A DNA stretch of 64,000 bases from Gemmatimonadota bacterium. GTDB lineage: Bacteria > Gemmatimonadota > Gemmatimonadetes > Gemmatimonadales > GWC2-71-9. Below the pieces are notes generated by a model. It ran no database searches. It saw nothing but the letters and a program-made list of their open reading frames with translations, and had not been told where the DNA came from. The DNA is taken from NCBI GenBank assembly GCA_009692115.1, contig SHZU01000008.1, positions 115,711 to 179,710 of the forward strand, written 5' to 3'. Made by a program: the position numbers and the translations under genes. Shown here piece after piece: positions 51,699 to 60,111 of the stretch (its first letter is position 1; every line of letters starts with the position of its first letter).

Positions 51699-53432
51699 AT
51701 GGGGCAGGGCCAAGTGCCGGACGCGGAGTCGAAACTCGTTCCAGCCCGGGGCGGGGCGCATCTGGACGTCAAACTTGGCCTCCCGAGCTTCCCGGTTCTG
51801 ATGCGGGCGCTGTTCCTTGGCCGCACCGTGCTGGCGGTCACGACTCTAATCCAAGCGGCGCTGGCATTCAACGAACCGCCGGACGAGGGGGCGGATTTCG
51901 CTCGGTACGTGGCGTTCATCGCCGTTATCACGGTGGTCTTCGTCTTGGCGGTGACGGCCTACGGCGCTTTCGTCGTCTTTGTTCGACGGAGCCGCCCAAG
52001 CCTCGGCTTTCTCCAAAGCCAAGCGGCGATGGACATGCTGCTGGTGACGGCGCTGGTGCACTTTGCCGGGGCCGAACAAAGCGGCTGGGCGGCGCTCTAC
52101 GTGCTGGTGATGGCGATGTACGGTCTCCTGATGCCGTTTCGGTCGGGGATCGTGATGTCGCTGTTTGGGTCGGTCCTGTTTCTTGCCAATGCCAGCTTTG
52201 CGCAGCCGGAGCGAACCCTGGGCCTCGGATTGTGGGGCCAAGTGGCGGTGTTTACCGTGGTCTTCATCTTCGTCGCATTCTCGGGGCATCGGCTGCGGGC
52301 GGCCGCGTTGGACCAGACCCAACTCGAAACTGAGCTCGAGCATGTCCGGTTCGAGGCCGATGAGATTCTCCGGAACATTCGGTCCGGAGTGTTGACCGTC
52401 AACAGTCAGGGCGAATTGGCGTTCATTAATCCGACCGCCGAGACGGTGCTTGGAATTGTGGCGGAGGATTGGTACAGGCGCCGGATCATGCCGGAGCTCG
52501 CCGAGCGGGCGCCGGAGCTCCATGCCGCGATCCAATCGGGCCTCGGCGGCGGCCAACGGGTGGCCCGGGCAGAGGGGTCGGTACACCGGCCCGACGGGCG
52601 GTCGTTTCCGATTGGGCTCTCGACCACGACGATTCAGCGGGAAACCGAGCAGTTGCCGTCGGTGACGGCAATCTTCAGTGATATTTCCGATGCCCAGTAC
52701 TTGCAGGAGCTTCATCTGCGGGCGGAGCGGCTGGAGGCGGTGGCGGCGTTGTCTGCCTCCCTGGCCCACGAGATCCGGAATCCCTTGGCGTCGATTCGCA
52801 GTGCCGTGGAGCAATTGGCCCAATCGCACCGGGACGATCCGGACGAACGGTTGCTGGGCGATCTGGTGCTGCGTGAGAGTGACAGGTTGAGCCGGTTACT
52901 CGGAGAATTCCTCGATTTTTCGCGGGTGCGGGCCAGTCATTTCCGGGCGGTGAACCTGTTGACGGTGTCGAATGACGTGGCGCGGATGGTTCGGGAGCAT
53001 CCGGATTGTGCCCCGACGATCGACCTCTCGGTGTCGGGTCCGGCCACGCTGGTGCAAGCCGATGAGGATCTGATTCACCGGATCGTGTGGAACTTGATGC
53101 TCAATGCGGTGCAGGCCGTGAAGGGTCCTGGCCGGGTGACCGTGACGATTGACATCCCGGACGCGGCCGAGTTGCCCCGCGGGTCGGGCCTCGACCAGGC
53201 GGTCCGCCTGCGGGTGGCCGATGACGGACCCGGCATCGATCCCGAGGTGCGGGACCGGCTGTTCCAGCCCTTCGTTTCGGGACGAACCGGCGGGAGCGGG
53301 CTGGGCCTGGCGATCGTGCAACGAGCGGTCGAGGCGCATCGCGGCTTGGTGTTGGTCGAGTCGCTGCCGGGTGAAGGGACTACATTTACCATTCTGCTAC
53401 ACGCGAAGATGACGATGGAGGAGGCGGTATGA
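51699..53432 (+). CDS. pilS: membrane histidine kinase, PilS-like
   Basis: A 577-residue sensor kinase. Six or so membrane helices fill residues about 35-205 with short loops and no large periplasmic domain, as in PilS. A PAS domain follows (ILRNIRSGVLTVNSQGELAFINPTAETVLG), then the HisKA domain with phospho-site His357 (LAHEIRNPLASIRSAVEQL) and an ATPase domain with NLMLNAVQA, DDGPGIDPEV and GGSGLGLAIV. It overlaps the response regulator gene by ATGA. The family phosphorylates a sigma-54 activator that turns on pilin expression; the pil genes in the window support that naming. Confidence 0.87.
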   Translation: MGQGQVPDAESKLVPARGGAHLDVKLGLPSFPVLMRALFLGRTVLAVTTLIQAALAFNEPPDEGADFARYVAFIAVITVVFVLAVTAYGAFVVFVRRSRPSLGFLQSQAAMDMLLVTALVHFAGAEQSGWAALYVLVMAMYGLLMPFRSGIVMSLFGSVLFLANASFAQPERTLGLGLWGQVAVFTVVFIFVAFSGHRLRAAALDQTQLETELEHVRFEADEILRNIRSGVLTVNSQGELAFINPTAETVLGIVAEDWYRRRIMPELAERAPELHAAIQSGLGGGQRVARAEGSVHRPDGRSFPIGLSTTTIQRETEQLPSVTAIFSDISDAQYLQELHLRAERLEAVAALSASLAHEIRNPLASIRSAVEQLAQSHRDDPDERLLGDLVLRESDRLSRLLGEFLDFSRVRASHFRAVNLLTVSNDVARMVREHPDCAPTIDLSVSGPATLVQADEDLIHRIVWNLMLNAVQAVKGPGRVTVTIDIPDAAELPRGSGLDQAVRLRVADDGPGIDPEVRDRLFQPFVSGRTGGSGLGLAIVQRAVEAHRGLVLVESLPGEGTTFTILLHAKMTMEEAV

Positions 53433-54808
53433 GTCAACAACCCTCGATCCTGATCGTGGACGATGAGTCCGGGATCTTGGATACCCTGCGCATTCTGCTC
53501 AGGAAGGAGGGATTCGAGGTCACCACGGCCCAAGGCGGCAAGGCGGGACTCGAACAAATCCGGAGCGGCAATCACGACATCGTGCTGACTGATGTGCGGA
53601 TGCCCCAAGTGAGCGGCCTCGATATCCTGCAGGCGGCCAAGGAGCAGGACATCATGACGCCGGTGCTGTTGATGACGGCGCAGGCCTCGCTCCAGACGGC
53701 GGTCGCGGCGGTCAACGCCGGCGCCTTTTACTACATCCAGAAGCCGTTTTCAAACGACGAACTCCTGGCCATTCTCAGGCGGGCCTGCGAATTCCGCCAG
53801 ATCCGGGTCGAGAACCGGCTGCTGAAGCAGGACATCCGGCGGCGGGGCGACCGGCCCACGGTGTCCCGCCCGATCGGCAAGTCCCGGCGGTTCCTCGATT
53901 CGCTGCGGCTCGCCGAGGTCGTGGCCCCGACTGATTCGACGGTACTGATCCAGGGTGAGAGCGGAACCGGCAAGGAAGTCATCGCACGCTACCTCCATAA
54001 CTTGTCGACCCGCGCCGACGGGCCGTTCATGTCGATCAACTGTGGGGCCTTGCCGGAGAACCTTCTCGAGAGCGAGTTGTTCGGGCACGTGAAGGGATCG
54101 TTTACCGGGGCGGTTCGGGACAAGCAGGGACTGTTTGCCGCGGCCCGGGGCGGGACGTTCTTCATGGATGAGGTCGGCGAGATGCCGCCGTCGTTGCAGG
54201 TCAAGCTGCTGCGGGTGCTCCAAGAGCGCGAAGTGATTCCAGTCGGCGCGACGGAGTCGATTCCTGTCGATGTCCGGATCATCGCCGCCACGAACCGGGA
54301 TCTCGAGGAGGAGGTCCGGCGGGGTCACTTTCGTTCGGATCTCTTTTATCGGCTGAACGTCATTGCGCTCGAATTACCGCCGCTTCGAGACCGGCGGGAC
54401 GACTTGGTCCTCTTGATCGACAACTTTCTCCAGGAGCTTTCCTCGGAGCGGTCCGATGCGCCGAAGGCCCTGTCGTCCGAGGCGCTCGATGCGGTCATGG
54501 TCTACGACTGGCCCGGAAACGTCCGCGAGTTGCAAAACGCCCTCGAACATGCGGTGGTCTTGAGCCGGGGCGATGTCATCGATCCGATGAGTCTTCCCGA
54601 GCGGATTACCCGGCGCCGCAAGGAGCCGTTGGTGGCGGAGCGTTCGTCGCCGAATCCGTCGCTCGACATCGTGGAGCGGGCCTACATCATGTGGGTGCTG
54701 CAGTCGGAGGGCGGCAACAAGACCCGCGCCGCCGAGGTGCTGGGCATCGATCCGTCGACGCTGTACCGCAAGTTGTCGAGGTACGAGGAGCAGACCACCG
54801 GTGTCTGA
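53429..54808 (+). CDS. pilR: sigma-54-dependent response regulator, PilR/NtrC-like
   Basis: A 459-residue regulator with three parts: receiver (phospho-acceptor Asp55, LTDVRMP), AAA+ domain (Walker A GESGTGKE, sigma-54 contact loop GSFTGA, Walker B GGTFFMDEVGEMP, Arg finger region ATNRDLEEEVRRGHFRSDLFYRLN) and a Fis-type HTH (NKTRAAEVLGIDPSTLYRKL). The contact loop has Ser for Ala in GAFTGA, a common change. With pilS it should control pilin transcription. The downstream methyltransferase gene starts 8 bases inside its end. Confidence 0.9.
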   Translation: MSQQPSILIVDDESGILDTLRILLRKEGFEVTTAQGGKAGLEQIRSGNHDIVLTDVRMPQVSGLDILQAAKEQDIMTPVLLMTAQASLQTAVAAVNAGAFYYIQKPFSNDELLAILRRACEFRQIRVENRLLKQDIRRRGDRPTVSRPIGKSRRFLDSLRLAEVVAPTDSTVLIQGESGTGKEVIARYLHNLSTRADGPFMSINCGALPENLLESELFGHVKGSFTGAVRDKQGLFAAARGGTFFMDEVGEMPPSLQVKLLRVLQEREVIPVGATESIPVDVRIIAATNRDLEEEVRRGHFRSDLFYRLNVIALELPPLRDRRDDLVLLIDNFLQELSSERSDAPKALSSEALDAVMVYDWPGNVRELQNALEHAVVLSRGDVIDPMSLPERITRRRKEPLVAERSSPNPSLDIVERAYIMWVLQSEGGNKTRAAEVLGIDPSTLYRKLSRYEEQTTGV

Positions 54809-55526
54809 GAGCCTCGCACCTGGCGATGCGGTGGGGGCCGAGACCCTCGCGATCATGGCGGCCGCGCCGAACTACAACACGTGGATGTATCAGGTGATCG
54901 CGCCGTACGTTGGCCGCCGGGTGCTCGAAGTTGGCTCCGGCATCGGGAACATGTCGGCCCAAATGGTCGAGGCCGGGGCCGAACATCTCGTGCTTACGGA
55001 CATGGAAGCATGGTACCGAACCCGGCTCCGCGAACGGTTTGGAGAGAACCCATCGGTCCGCGTCGAATCCTTGATGCTTCCTGACTCGGAGGCCGGTGAG
55101 CGCTTCCGGGCTGACCGGCTCGATACGATCGTGGCGTTGAATGTGGTCGAGCATATCGAAGACCATGTCGGGGCGTTGGCCACGATGCGCCAGATGCTGG
55201 CGCCGGGGGGACGGGTCGTGATTCTCGTACCGGCCATGCCGTCGATCTACGGCGAAATGGACCGCGAACTCGGTCATTTCCGCCGGTATGGGAAGGAGTC
55301 GCTTGGCGCGGTGTTCCAAGCCGCCGGTTTTCGCGCGGACCGGATGTTTTGGTGGAACCGGGTTGGCGTGGCCGGGTGGTGGTTCAACGGCCGGGTTCGA
55401 AAAGTCAGCCGAATTCCGATCGATCAGCTGAAACGTTTCGATGGGTTGGTGCCGGTGCTCAAACTCGAACGATGGTTTCCCTTGCCGTTTGGTCAGTCCC
55501 TTGTTGCCGTGGGGTCGCCCCGATGA
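54801..55526 (+). CDS. class I SAM-dependent methyltransferase
   Basis: A 241-residue methyltransferase. The motif I segment [22 protein letters not shown], an acidic VLTDME and the [16 protein letters not shown] motif define the fold; [19 protein letters not shown] follows. Members of this kind are often beside a GT2 glycosyltransferase in sugar or glycolipid gene pairs, as here. GTG 54801 is the only start near the beginning of the domain and overlaps the pilR end by 8 bases. Its stop overlaps the glycosyltransferase ATG. Confidence 0.85.
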   Translation: MSESLAPGDAVGAETLAIMAAAPNYNTWMYQVIAPYVGRRVLEVGSGIGNMSAQMVEAGAEHLVLTDMEAWYRTRLRERFGENPSVRVESLMLPDSEAGERFRADRLDTIVALNVVEHIEDHVGALATMRQMLAPGGRVVILVPAMPSIYGEMDRELGHFRRYGKESLGAVFQAAGFRADRMFWWNRVGVAGWWFNGRVRKVSRIPIDQLKRFDGLVPVLKLERWFPLPFGQSLVAVGSPR

Positions 55527-56242
55527 CTGCCTTGCCAAAACTTTCCGTGCTGATGCCGGTCTACAACGAAAAGAACACTCTTCGAACCATCATCGACCGG
55601 CTTCACCAAGTACCGCTACCAATGGAAATCGTGGCGGTGAACGACCGCTCCACGGACGGGAGTGGGTTGATCCTCGATGAAATGTTGAAAGAGAAGCTGA
55701 TCGACGTGGTCATTCACCAGCCGGTCAACCGAGGCAAGGGCTTCGCGATCCGGACGGGGATCAAGCATGCCAGCGGGGATGTGATCATCATTCAGGATGC
55801 AGATCTCGAATACGACCCGATGGAATTCGGTACCCTGCTCGCTCCAATTCTCGTGGGCAAAGCCGATGCGGTCTTCGGATCGCGCTTTCTTGGCGGGCCT
55901 CACCGCGTGCTGTATTTCTGGCACTGCCAGGGCAATCGGCTGCTGACCCTGGTGTCCAACATCTTCACCAACTTGAACCTCACCGACATGGAGACCTGCT
56001 ACAAGATGGTCCGGGCTCCATTGATGAAGTCGCTGATCCTGACGACCGACCGGTTTGGCTTCGAACCGGAGTTGACCGCTCGCCTGGCGCAGGCCAAGGC
56101 GAAAATCTGGGAAGTGCAGATCTCCTACTCCGGCCGGACCTACGAAGAAGGCAAGAAGATCGGCTGGAAGGACGGGGTGGCGGCGTTGGTCCATATCCTG
56201 CGGTTCAATCTCTTTCCTCCCAAGAAGCGCCCGGTCGAATGA
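55523..56242 (+). CDS. family 2 glycosyltransferase (dolichyl-phosphate-mannose-synthase-like)
   Basis: A 239-residue GT2 enzyme of the DPM1/polyprenyl-phosphate type. It opens [20 protein letters not shown], has the first Asp motif [11 protein letters not shown], the metal-binding DADLEYDP and the SRFLGG and [15 protein letters not shown] segments. No C-terminal membrane helices are present. It would load a sugar onto a polyprenyl phosphate or extend a glycan. It forms a two-gene unit with the preceding methyltransferase and shares its frame boundary with a short open frame downstream. Confidence 0.9.
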   Translation: MTALPKLSVLMPVYNEKNTLRTIIDRLHQVPLPMEIVAVNDRSTDGSGLILDEMLKEKLIDVVIHQPVNRGKGFAIRTGIKHASGDVIIIQDADLEYDPMEFGTLLAPILVGKADAVFGSRFLGGPHRVLYFWHCQGNRLLTLVSNIFTNLNLTDMETCYKMVRAPLMKSLILTTDRFGFEPELTARLAQAKAKIWEVQISYSGRTYEEGKKIGWKDGVAALVHILRFNLFPPKKRPVE

Positions 56243-56517
56243 GTGTCGGGCGGCATGGGGTAGGTCGGTGGACAGCGCGGCTCGGGGTAGCCGCGCTGCT
56301 CGTTTCGAGCCTGCTCCCGATTCCCAATTGGTATCCTTCGGAGCGCTCGGCGCCCTGGTTTGGGCCGGTGGTGTCCCATTGGCTGGTTGGCGCGGTCCCG
56401 GAGATAGGCCTCGGCGGTGTCGGTATTCCGGGTCTTCCAGACGCCATAGACGACGATGAAGCCGAGGCCGCCGAGAAGGACCAGCCAATCGAGCCAATGC
56501 ATGGGAGCCAACGATAG
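56239..56517 (+). CDS. doubtful small membrane protein after the glycosyltransferase
   Basis: A 92-residue open frame whose ATG overlaps the glycosyltransferase stop by ATGA, which favours reality. It has one hydrophobic segment ([21 protein letters not shown]) and a polar tail. Its second half is antisense to a convincing symporter N-terminus on the other strand, which argues against it. It may be a remnant or spurious; no family recognised. Confidence 0.3.
   Translation: MSVGRHGVGRWTARLGVAALLVSSLLPIPNWYPSERSAPWFGPVVSHWLVGAVPEIGLGGVGIPGLPDAIDDDEAEAAEKDQPIEPMHGSQR
56377..56502 (-). pseudogene. truncated 5' end of a sodium:solute symporter gene
   Basis: From ATG 56502 leftwards the translation starts [20 protein letters not shown], then [18 protein letters not shown], which is the typical first membrane helix and the start of the second segment of a sodium:solute symporter (SSS family). 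The expected continuation with the second helix is absent and the frame runs into non-symporter sequence toward the glycosyltransferase gene. So this looks like a 5' fragment left by deletion or rearrangement. The 334-base gap between 56242 and 56577 holds only this and the opposite open frame. Confidence 0.5.
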
Positions 56518-56576
56518 CGACATCGGAGTCGATTCGGCGGGGTCGACAGCGGCGGGCCGGGCGAGTAACCTGCAGG

Positions 56577-57941
56577 ATGATCGTGCGCTCTATTTCGTGG
56601 TCCCAGTGGGTGGTGGTGGTATTTGCCCTGGGTGGTCCGGGGTCAGCGGCCGTGGCCCAAACCGGCCGGATTGCCGGAACGGTGACCGATACCCTCAACC
56701 GCCGCCGGTTGGCCGGTGCGACCGTCCTGATCGAGGGGCTGAAACGGGTGATTCAGACCGATTCTGCAGGGCGGTTCGAAGCCGACAGTATTCCAGCGGG
56801 CACCTACCAAGTCACCTTTCGCCATCCGATGCTCGATACCCTGGCCATCCGGGCTACGCCGGTGTCGGTGGTGGTCCCGGCAGGCGGCTTGGGGCGGGCC
56901 AGCCTCGGGGTGCCGTCGGGCCGGACCTTCCTACGCCTCTGCGCGGCGGTACCGGGCGCGTTGAGTCAGTCGGCGGTGTTCGGCCTGGTTCGGGACGTGG
57001 TCACCAACGACCCGGTAGTCGGGGCCGCGATTCGGATCAGCTGGGTTGGGATGGTGGTCGATCAGCGGCTCGGGGTCCGGCGGGTGGTTGACGCCCGGGC
57101 CGACACGACCGATAAGGAAGGGCGCTACGTCGGGTGTGGGTTACCGACGGATTCCCCGGTGACGGTGACCGCGACGGCGCCGGGGCTGACCGGCCTGAGT
57201 GCCGAGGTGACGCTCCGGCCCGAAGAAGCGGTCCCGTTTCACGTCAGCTTGGCGCCGACCGGGGCTACGGCCGATGCGTCGCTGAGCGGCCGGGTCATCG
57301 ATGGTGCTCGGCGGCCGCTGGCGGGGGCCGATGTCTGGGTGGTGAGCGGGAGCGCGGAGAGTGCGGTGGCCAAGACCGACTCCTCCGGGCGATTCTCCCT
57401 GAGCGGCTTGATGCCAGGCACGGGAACGGTGGCCGCCCGACGGATCGGTTCGGCTCCCGCCAGCCGGGCGGTAACCTTGGCCTCCGGGGGCTCCACCGTG
57501 GTCCAACTCACCTTGGTTCAGCAGGCCGTAGTCCTTCAGGAGCTGACGGTTGAGGCCAAACCGGTTTCCCGGGCCGCCCGCTCGGGGTTCACTGAACGGC
57601 AACAACGGGGCTTTGGGAAGTTTCTCGATGCCGATGCCTTGAGCCGTCTCGCAGCGGGCGACGCCGGAGGCGTCTTCCGTCAGTTGCCGTTCATTCGGGT
57701 CACCGAGCGGTCGGGCGGCTCGGCCCTGATGAATCAAGCCTCGCGCGGTTTTGGCGGGGGTGGACCGTGCCCCATGGTGCTGTTGGTTGACGGGATGGTC
57801 ACGCCCCCGGACGCGCTTCGCGGCACGCCAAAGGAATACCTCGACGCCGTCGAGGTCTATAACAATGGGTCCGATGTTCCCATGGAGTACGCCAGCCCGG
57901 CGACCGCCTGCGGCGCGGTATTGGTTTGGACCAAACGTTAG
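56577..57941 (+). CDS. exported protein with carboxypeptidase-regulatory-like repeats and a TonB-type plug, no barrel
   Basis: A 454-residue exported protein. Signal peptide VVVVFALGGPGSAAVAQ, then three regulatory-like (CarboxypepD_reg) modules: GRIAGTVTDTLNRRRLAGAT, AVFGLVRDVVTNDPVVGAA and ASLSGRVIDGARRPLAGADV. A C-terminal part resembles a TonB receptor plug (LQELTVEAKPVSR, FRQLPFIRVTERSGGSALMN, MVLLVDGMVTPPDALRGTPK and EYLDAVEVYNNGSDVPMEY). There is no beta-barrel after the plug, and the protein ends in CGAVLVWTKR, so this is a complete plug-only protein of a type with unknown role, perhaps a partner or regulator in the outer membrane. It is flanked on both sides by minus-strand gene fragments. 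Confidence 0.78.
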   Translation: MIVRSISWSQWVVVVFALGGPGSAAVAQTGRIAGTVTDTLNRRRLAGATVLIEGLKRVIQTDSAGRFEADSIPAGTYQVTFRHPMLDTLAIRATPVSVVVPAGGLGRASLGVPSGRTFLRLCAAVPGALSQSAVFGLVRDVVTNDPVVGAAIRISWVGMVVDQRLGVRRVVDARADTTDKEGRYVGCGLPTDSPVTVTATAPGLTGLSAEVTLRPEEAVPFHVSLAPTGATADASLSGRVIDGARRPLAGADVWVVSGSAESAVAKTDSSGRFSLSGLMPGTGTVAARRIGSAPASRAVTLASGGSTVVQLTLVQQAVVLQELTVEAKPVSRAARSGFTERQQRGFGKFLDADALSRLAAGDAGGVFRQLPFIRVTERSGGSALMNQASRGFGGGGPCPMVLLVDGMVTPPDALRGTPKEYLDAVEVYNNGSDVPMEYASPATACGAVLVWTKR

Positions 57942-57944
57942 GTG

Positions 57945-58008
57945 GCGCCGCCTGACCGGCCAGCGGCACCGCCGCAGCGAGCGATGCCAGGACGACGAGA
58001 ATCTTCAT
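57945..58008 (-). pseudogene. signal-peptide remnant of a lost gene
   Basis: Starting at ATG 58008, 21 bases after the M28 peptidase stop and on the same strand, the frame reads MKILVVLASLAAAVPLAGQA, a textbook signal peptide. It then runs directly into the antisense of the plug-protein gene with no sensible protein. It is probably the 5' stump of an exported protein gene from the glnS/M28 operon. Confidence 0.5.
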
Positions 58009-58029
58009 GGATTCGCCATGTTGGGGCCC

Positions 58030-60111
58030 TCAGGGGGATGGGGACGGGAGCAGGGAATCGAGGGCCAGGGTCAGCCGTTCGAGCGCCCGCCGAATTCGAC
58101 CCGCCTCGTGCTCGGCCCGGGCTGGGTCCTGGGTTCGAAAGGCTTCTGCCAGCCCGGGGAACGGCTGGCCGTCGTAGAGCGAGTAGATGTTCCACCCATA
58201 GACGACATGGCGGTACCATCGGGTGGCCGGGTCGCCCTCGTCGTCGGTGAGTTGTTGCTCCAGCCGGGCCAAGCCATCGTTGAGCCGTTGCTTTGCCCCA
58301 GGGGCTAGCGCTCCCGCCTTCCGCGCGGCATCGATCCGGGCCTCAAGCCGGGCGGCCGCCTGGCCCACGCGAACCGATTGGGTGGCGAGCGGTCCGAAGT
58401 CGACGGCCATGGCACCGGCCCAGGCGCGGGCTGCCGCCACGGCGTGGTCGAGAGTACTGGCTGAGTGGGAAAACCGGAACGGGAGGACTTCGGCGTCGGC
58501 CAACCGGATGGCGGCGGTGCCGAGCACTTGGCTCAGGACGGCGCCCTGCCGGAACCCCGGGTCGGCCATTCGTTCGACATAGGTCCGGGAATCGGAGTTC
58601 GAATGATAGGTTCCGAACCCGTAGCCGTTTTCTCCGATGAACTCGAGCGAGAGCGTCGGAACGCCGAGGTGGTCCTGGAACGGCACGAAATCGGCCCCGC
58701 TTCCTAACGCCTTGAGCTCCGGAACCAACTCGGATTCGGAATCGGGCCGCTGACCGGCGGGGAGCCGTCGCCACGCGGCGCTCCGCCAGCGATCGAACAC
58801 CGAGGTGCCGCCCTCATCGACCGCCCGGGCCACGTCGGCCACGAAGTCACGGAGCGACGGCACGCCGCCCGGATCGAACCGGCCCACGGTGGACATGTCG
58901 GTGTTGATGTAGGCGACGAGTTCCCGCTGGAGGCGGGTCCGGAGCTCCTCGGCATATTCCGTCGAGCCGATCAACCCGAACTCCTCGGCATCCCAGAAGG
59001 CAAAAGCAATACTCCGCCGGGGGCGCCAACCGGTCCGGGTGAGTTGGCCGAGGGCCCGGGCGGTCTCGAGGAGAACAGCCACCCCGGTCCCCGGATCCAC
59101 GGCGCCGAAGGTCCAGGCGTCGTGGTGGGTGCCGAGCAGTACGGTCCGATCGGGCTCCTCGCTTCCGCGGATCGTGGCGATCACGTTTCGAATCGGCTTC
59201 AACCCGTTGGCCATCGACACCGACACACGCGCCACGGCCGGTCCCGGGCCGACCCGATAGGGAAACGGCAACCCGCCTTGAAATCCGGCCGGTCCGTCCG
59301 GTCCGCCTAACGTCCTGAGGAAGGGTTCCGCCTCCGCGGCACTCAGTACCACGACTGGGATGGTGGGCAGGGTCGGCGCGGTGGCCGGGTCGAGGCGGGC
59401 TGCACCGGCCACCGCGGCCACCCCGGGGGTCAGCGGATCGCCGTGCCAGAACCAACTCAGTTTGGCGTTGCCCCGCTGGATCAGATGGCTGCCTCGCCAG
59501 GGGCCGGCCGGCCAGGGCAACCCTCTCGTAAATCCATCGTCCGCCGGGTCGCTGTAGAGGATCAAGGCTGCGGCGCCGGCCGCTTCGGCGGTGTGAACCT
59601 TCACCGCGCGATGGCTCTGTCCGTAGCGGGCCAAGACAATCCGGCCCCGCACCGCCACGCCGAGGCTCGCCAAGCGGGCGTAGTCGGCGGGGAGCCCGTA
59701 GTTGACATAGACCACCGGCGCTTCGGCCGTACCGGAGCCTGAATAGGCAATGAAGCCGGGTCCGAGTTCGGCATGGGCGCTGGTCGGATCGCCCGGTACC
59801 GGCGGTTCCCGGAGGGAAAACCGGTGGCGGGTTGGGGCCTTCATCTCGACGGCAATGCGTTTGGGGTGGGAGAGCCACGGCTGATACGCTCTCACTTCAA
59901 CCGCCAGCCCGAACCGTCGGAGGGTCCGTTCGAGATGCCGGGCCATGGCCAGCGAAGCGGGAGTGCCTGCGATGTGGGGCCGACGGGTCAGCGGGGCGTG
60001 CAGCGCTGAGATCGAGTCAGCCGAGACGAAGGCCCGAAACCGCCCTTCGGGTTGGGCCGCCGCCGCCGAAGCGAGGGCCGTCACCATCAGGAGGGCCGGG
60101 CCACAGGTCAT
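58030..60111 (-). CDS. exported M28 peptidase of the glutamate carboxypeptidase II type
   Basis: A 693-residue protein with a signal peptide (MTCGPALLMVTALASAAAAQ). The layout follows GCPII/transferrin-receptor-like proteins: an N-terminal part, a protease-associated insert (VVYVNYGLPADYARLASLGV, RGRIVLARYG), the M28 catalytic domain with the zinc-site segments LLGTHHDAWTFGAVDPGTGV, FWDAEEFGLIGSTEYAEE, NTDMSTVG and TYHSNSD, and a C-terminal helical dimer-like domain (from about 570). It should trim acidic or other C-terminal residues from peptides outside the cytoplasm. It overlaps glnS by ATGA. Confidence 0.9.
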   Translation of the reverse strand: MTCGPALLMVTALASAAAAQPEGRFRAFVSADSISALHAPLTRRPHIAGTPASLAMARHLERTLRRFGLAVEVRAYQPWLSHPKRIAVEMKAPTRHRFSLREPPVPGDPTSAHAELGPGFIAYSGSGTAEAPVVYVNYGLPADYARLASLGVAVRGRIVLARYGQSHRAVKVHTAEAAGAAALILYSDPADDGFTRGLPWPAGPWRGSHLIQRGNAKLSWFWHGDPLTPGVAAVAGAARLDPATAPTLPTIPVVVLSAAEAEPFLRTLGGPDGPAGFQGGLPFPYRVGPGPAVARVSVSMANGLKPIRNVIATIRGSEEPDRTVLLGTHHDAWTFGAVDPGTGVAVLLETARALGQLTRTGWRPRRSIAFAFWDAEEFGLIGSTEYAEELRTRLQRELVAYINTDMSTVGRFDPGGVPSLRDFVADVARAVDEGGTSVFDRWRSAAWRRLPAGQRPDSESELVPELKALGSGADFVPFQDHLGVPTLSLEFIGENGYGFGTYHSNSDSRTYVERMADPGFRQGAVLSQVLGTAAIRLADAEVLPFRFSHSASTLDHAVAAARAWAGAMAVDFGPLATQSVRVGQAAARLEARIDAARKAGALAPGAKQRLNDGLARLEQQLTDDEGDPATRWYRHVVYGWNIYSLYDGQPFPGLAEAFRTQDPARAEHEAGRIRRALERLTLALDSLLPSPSP

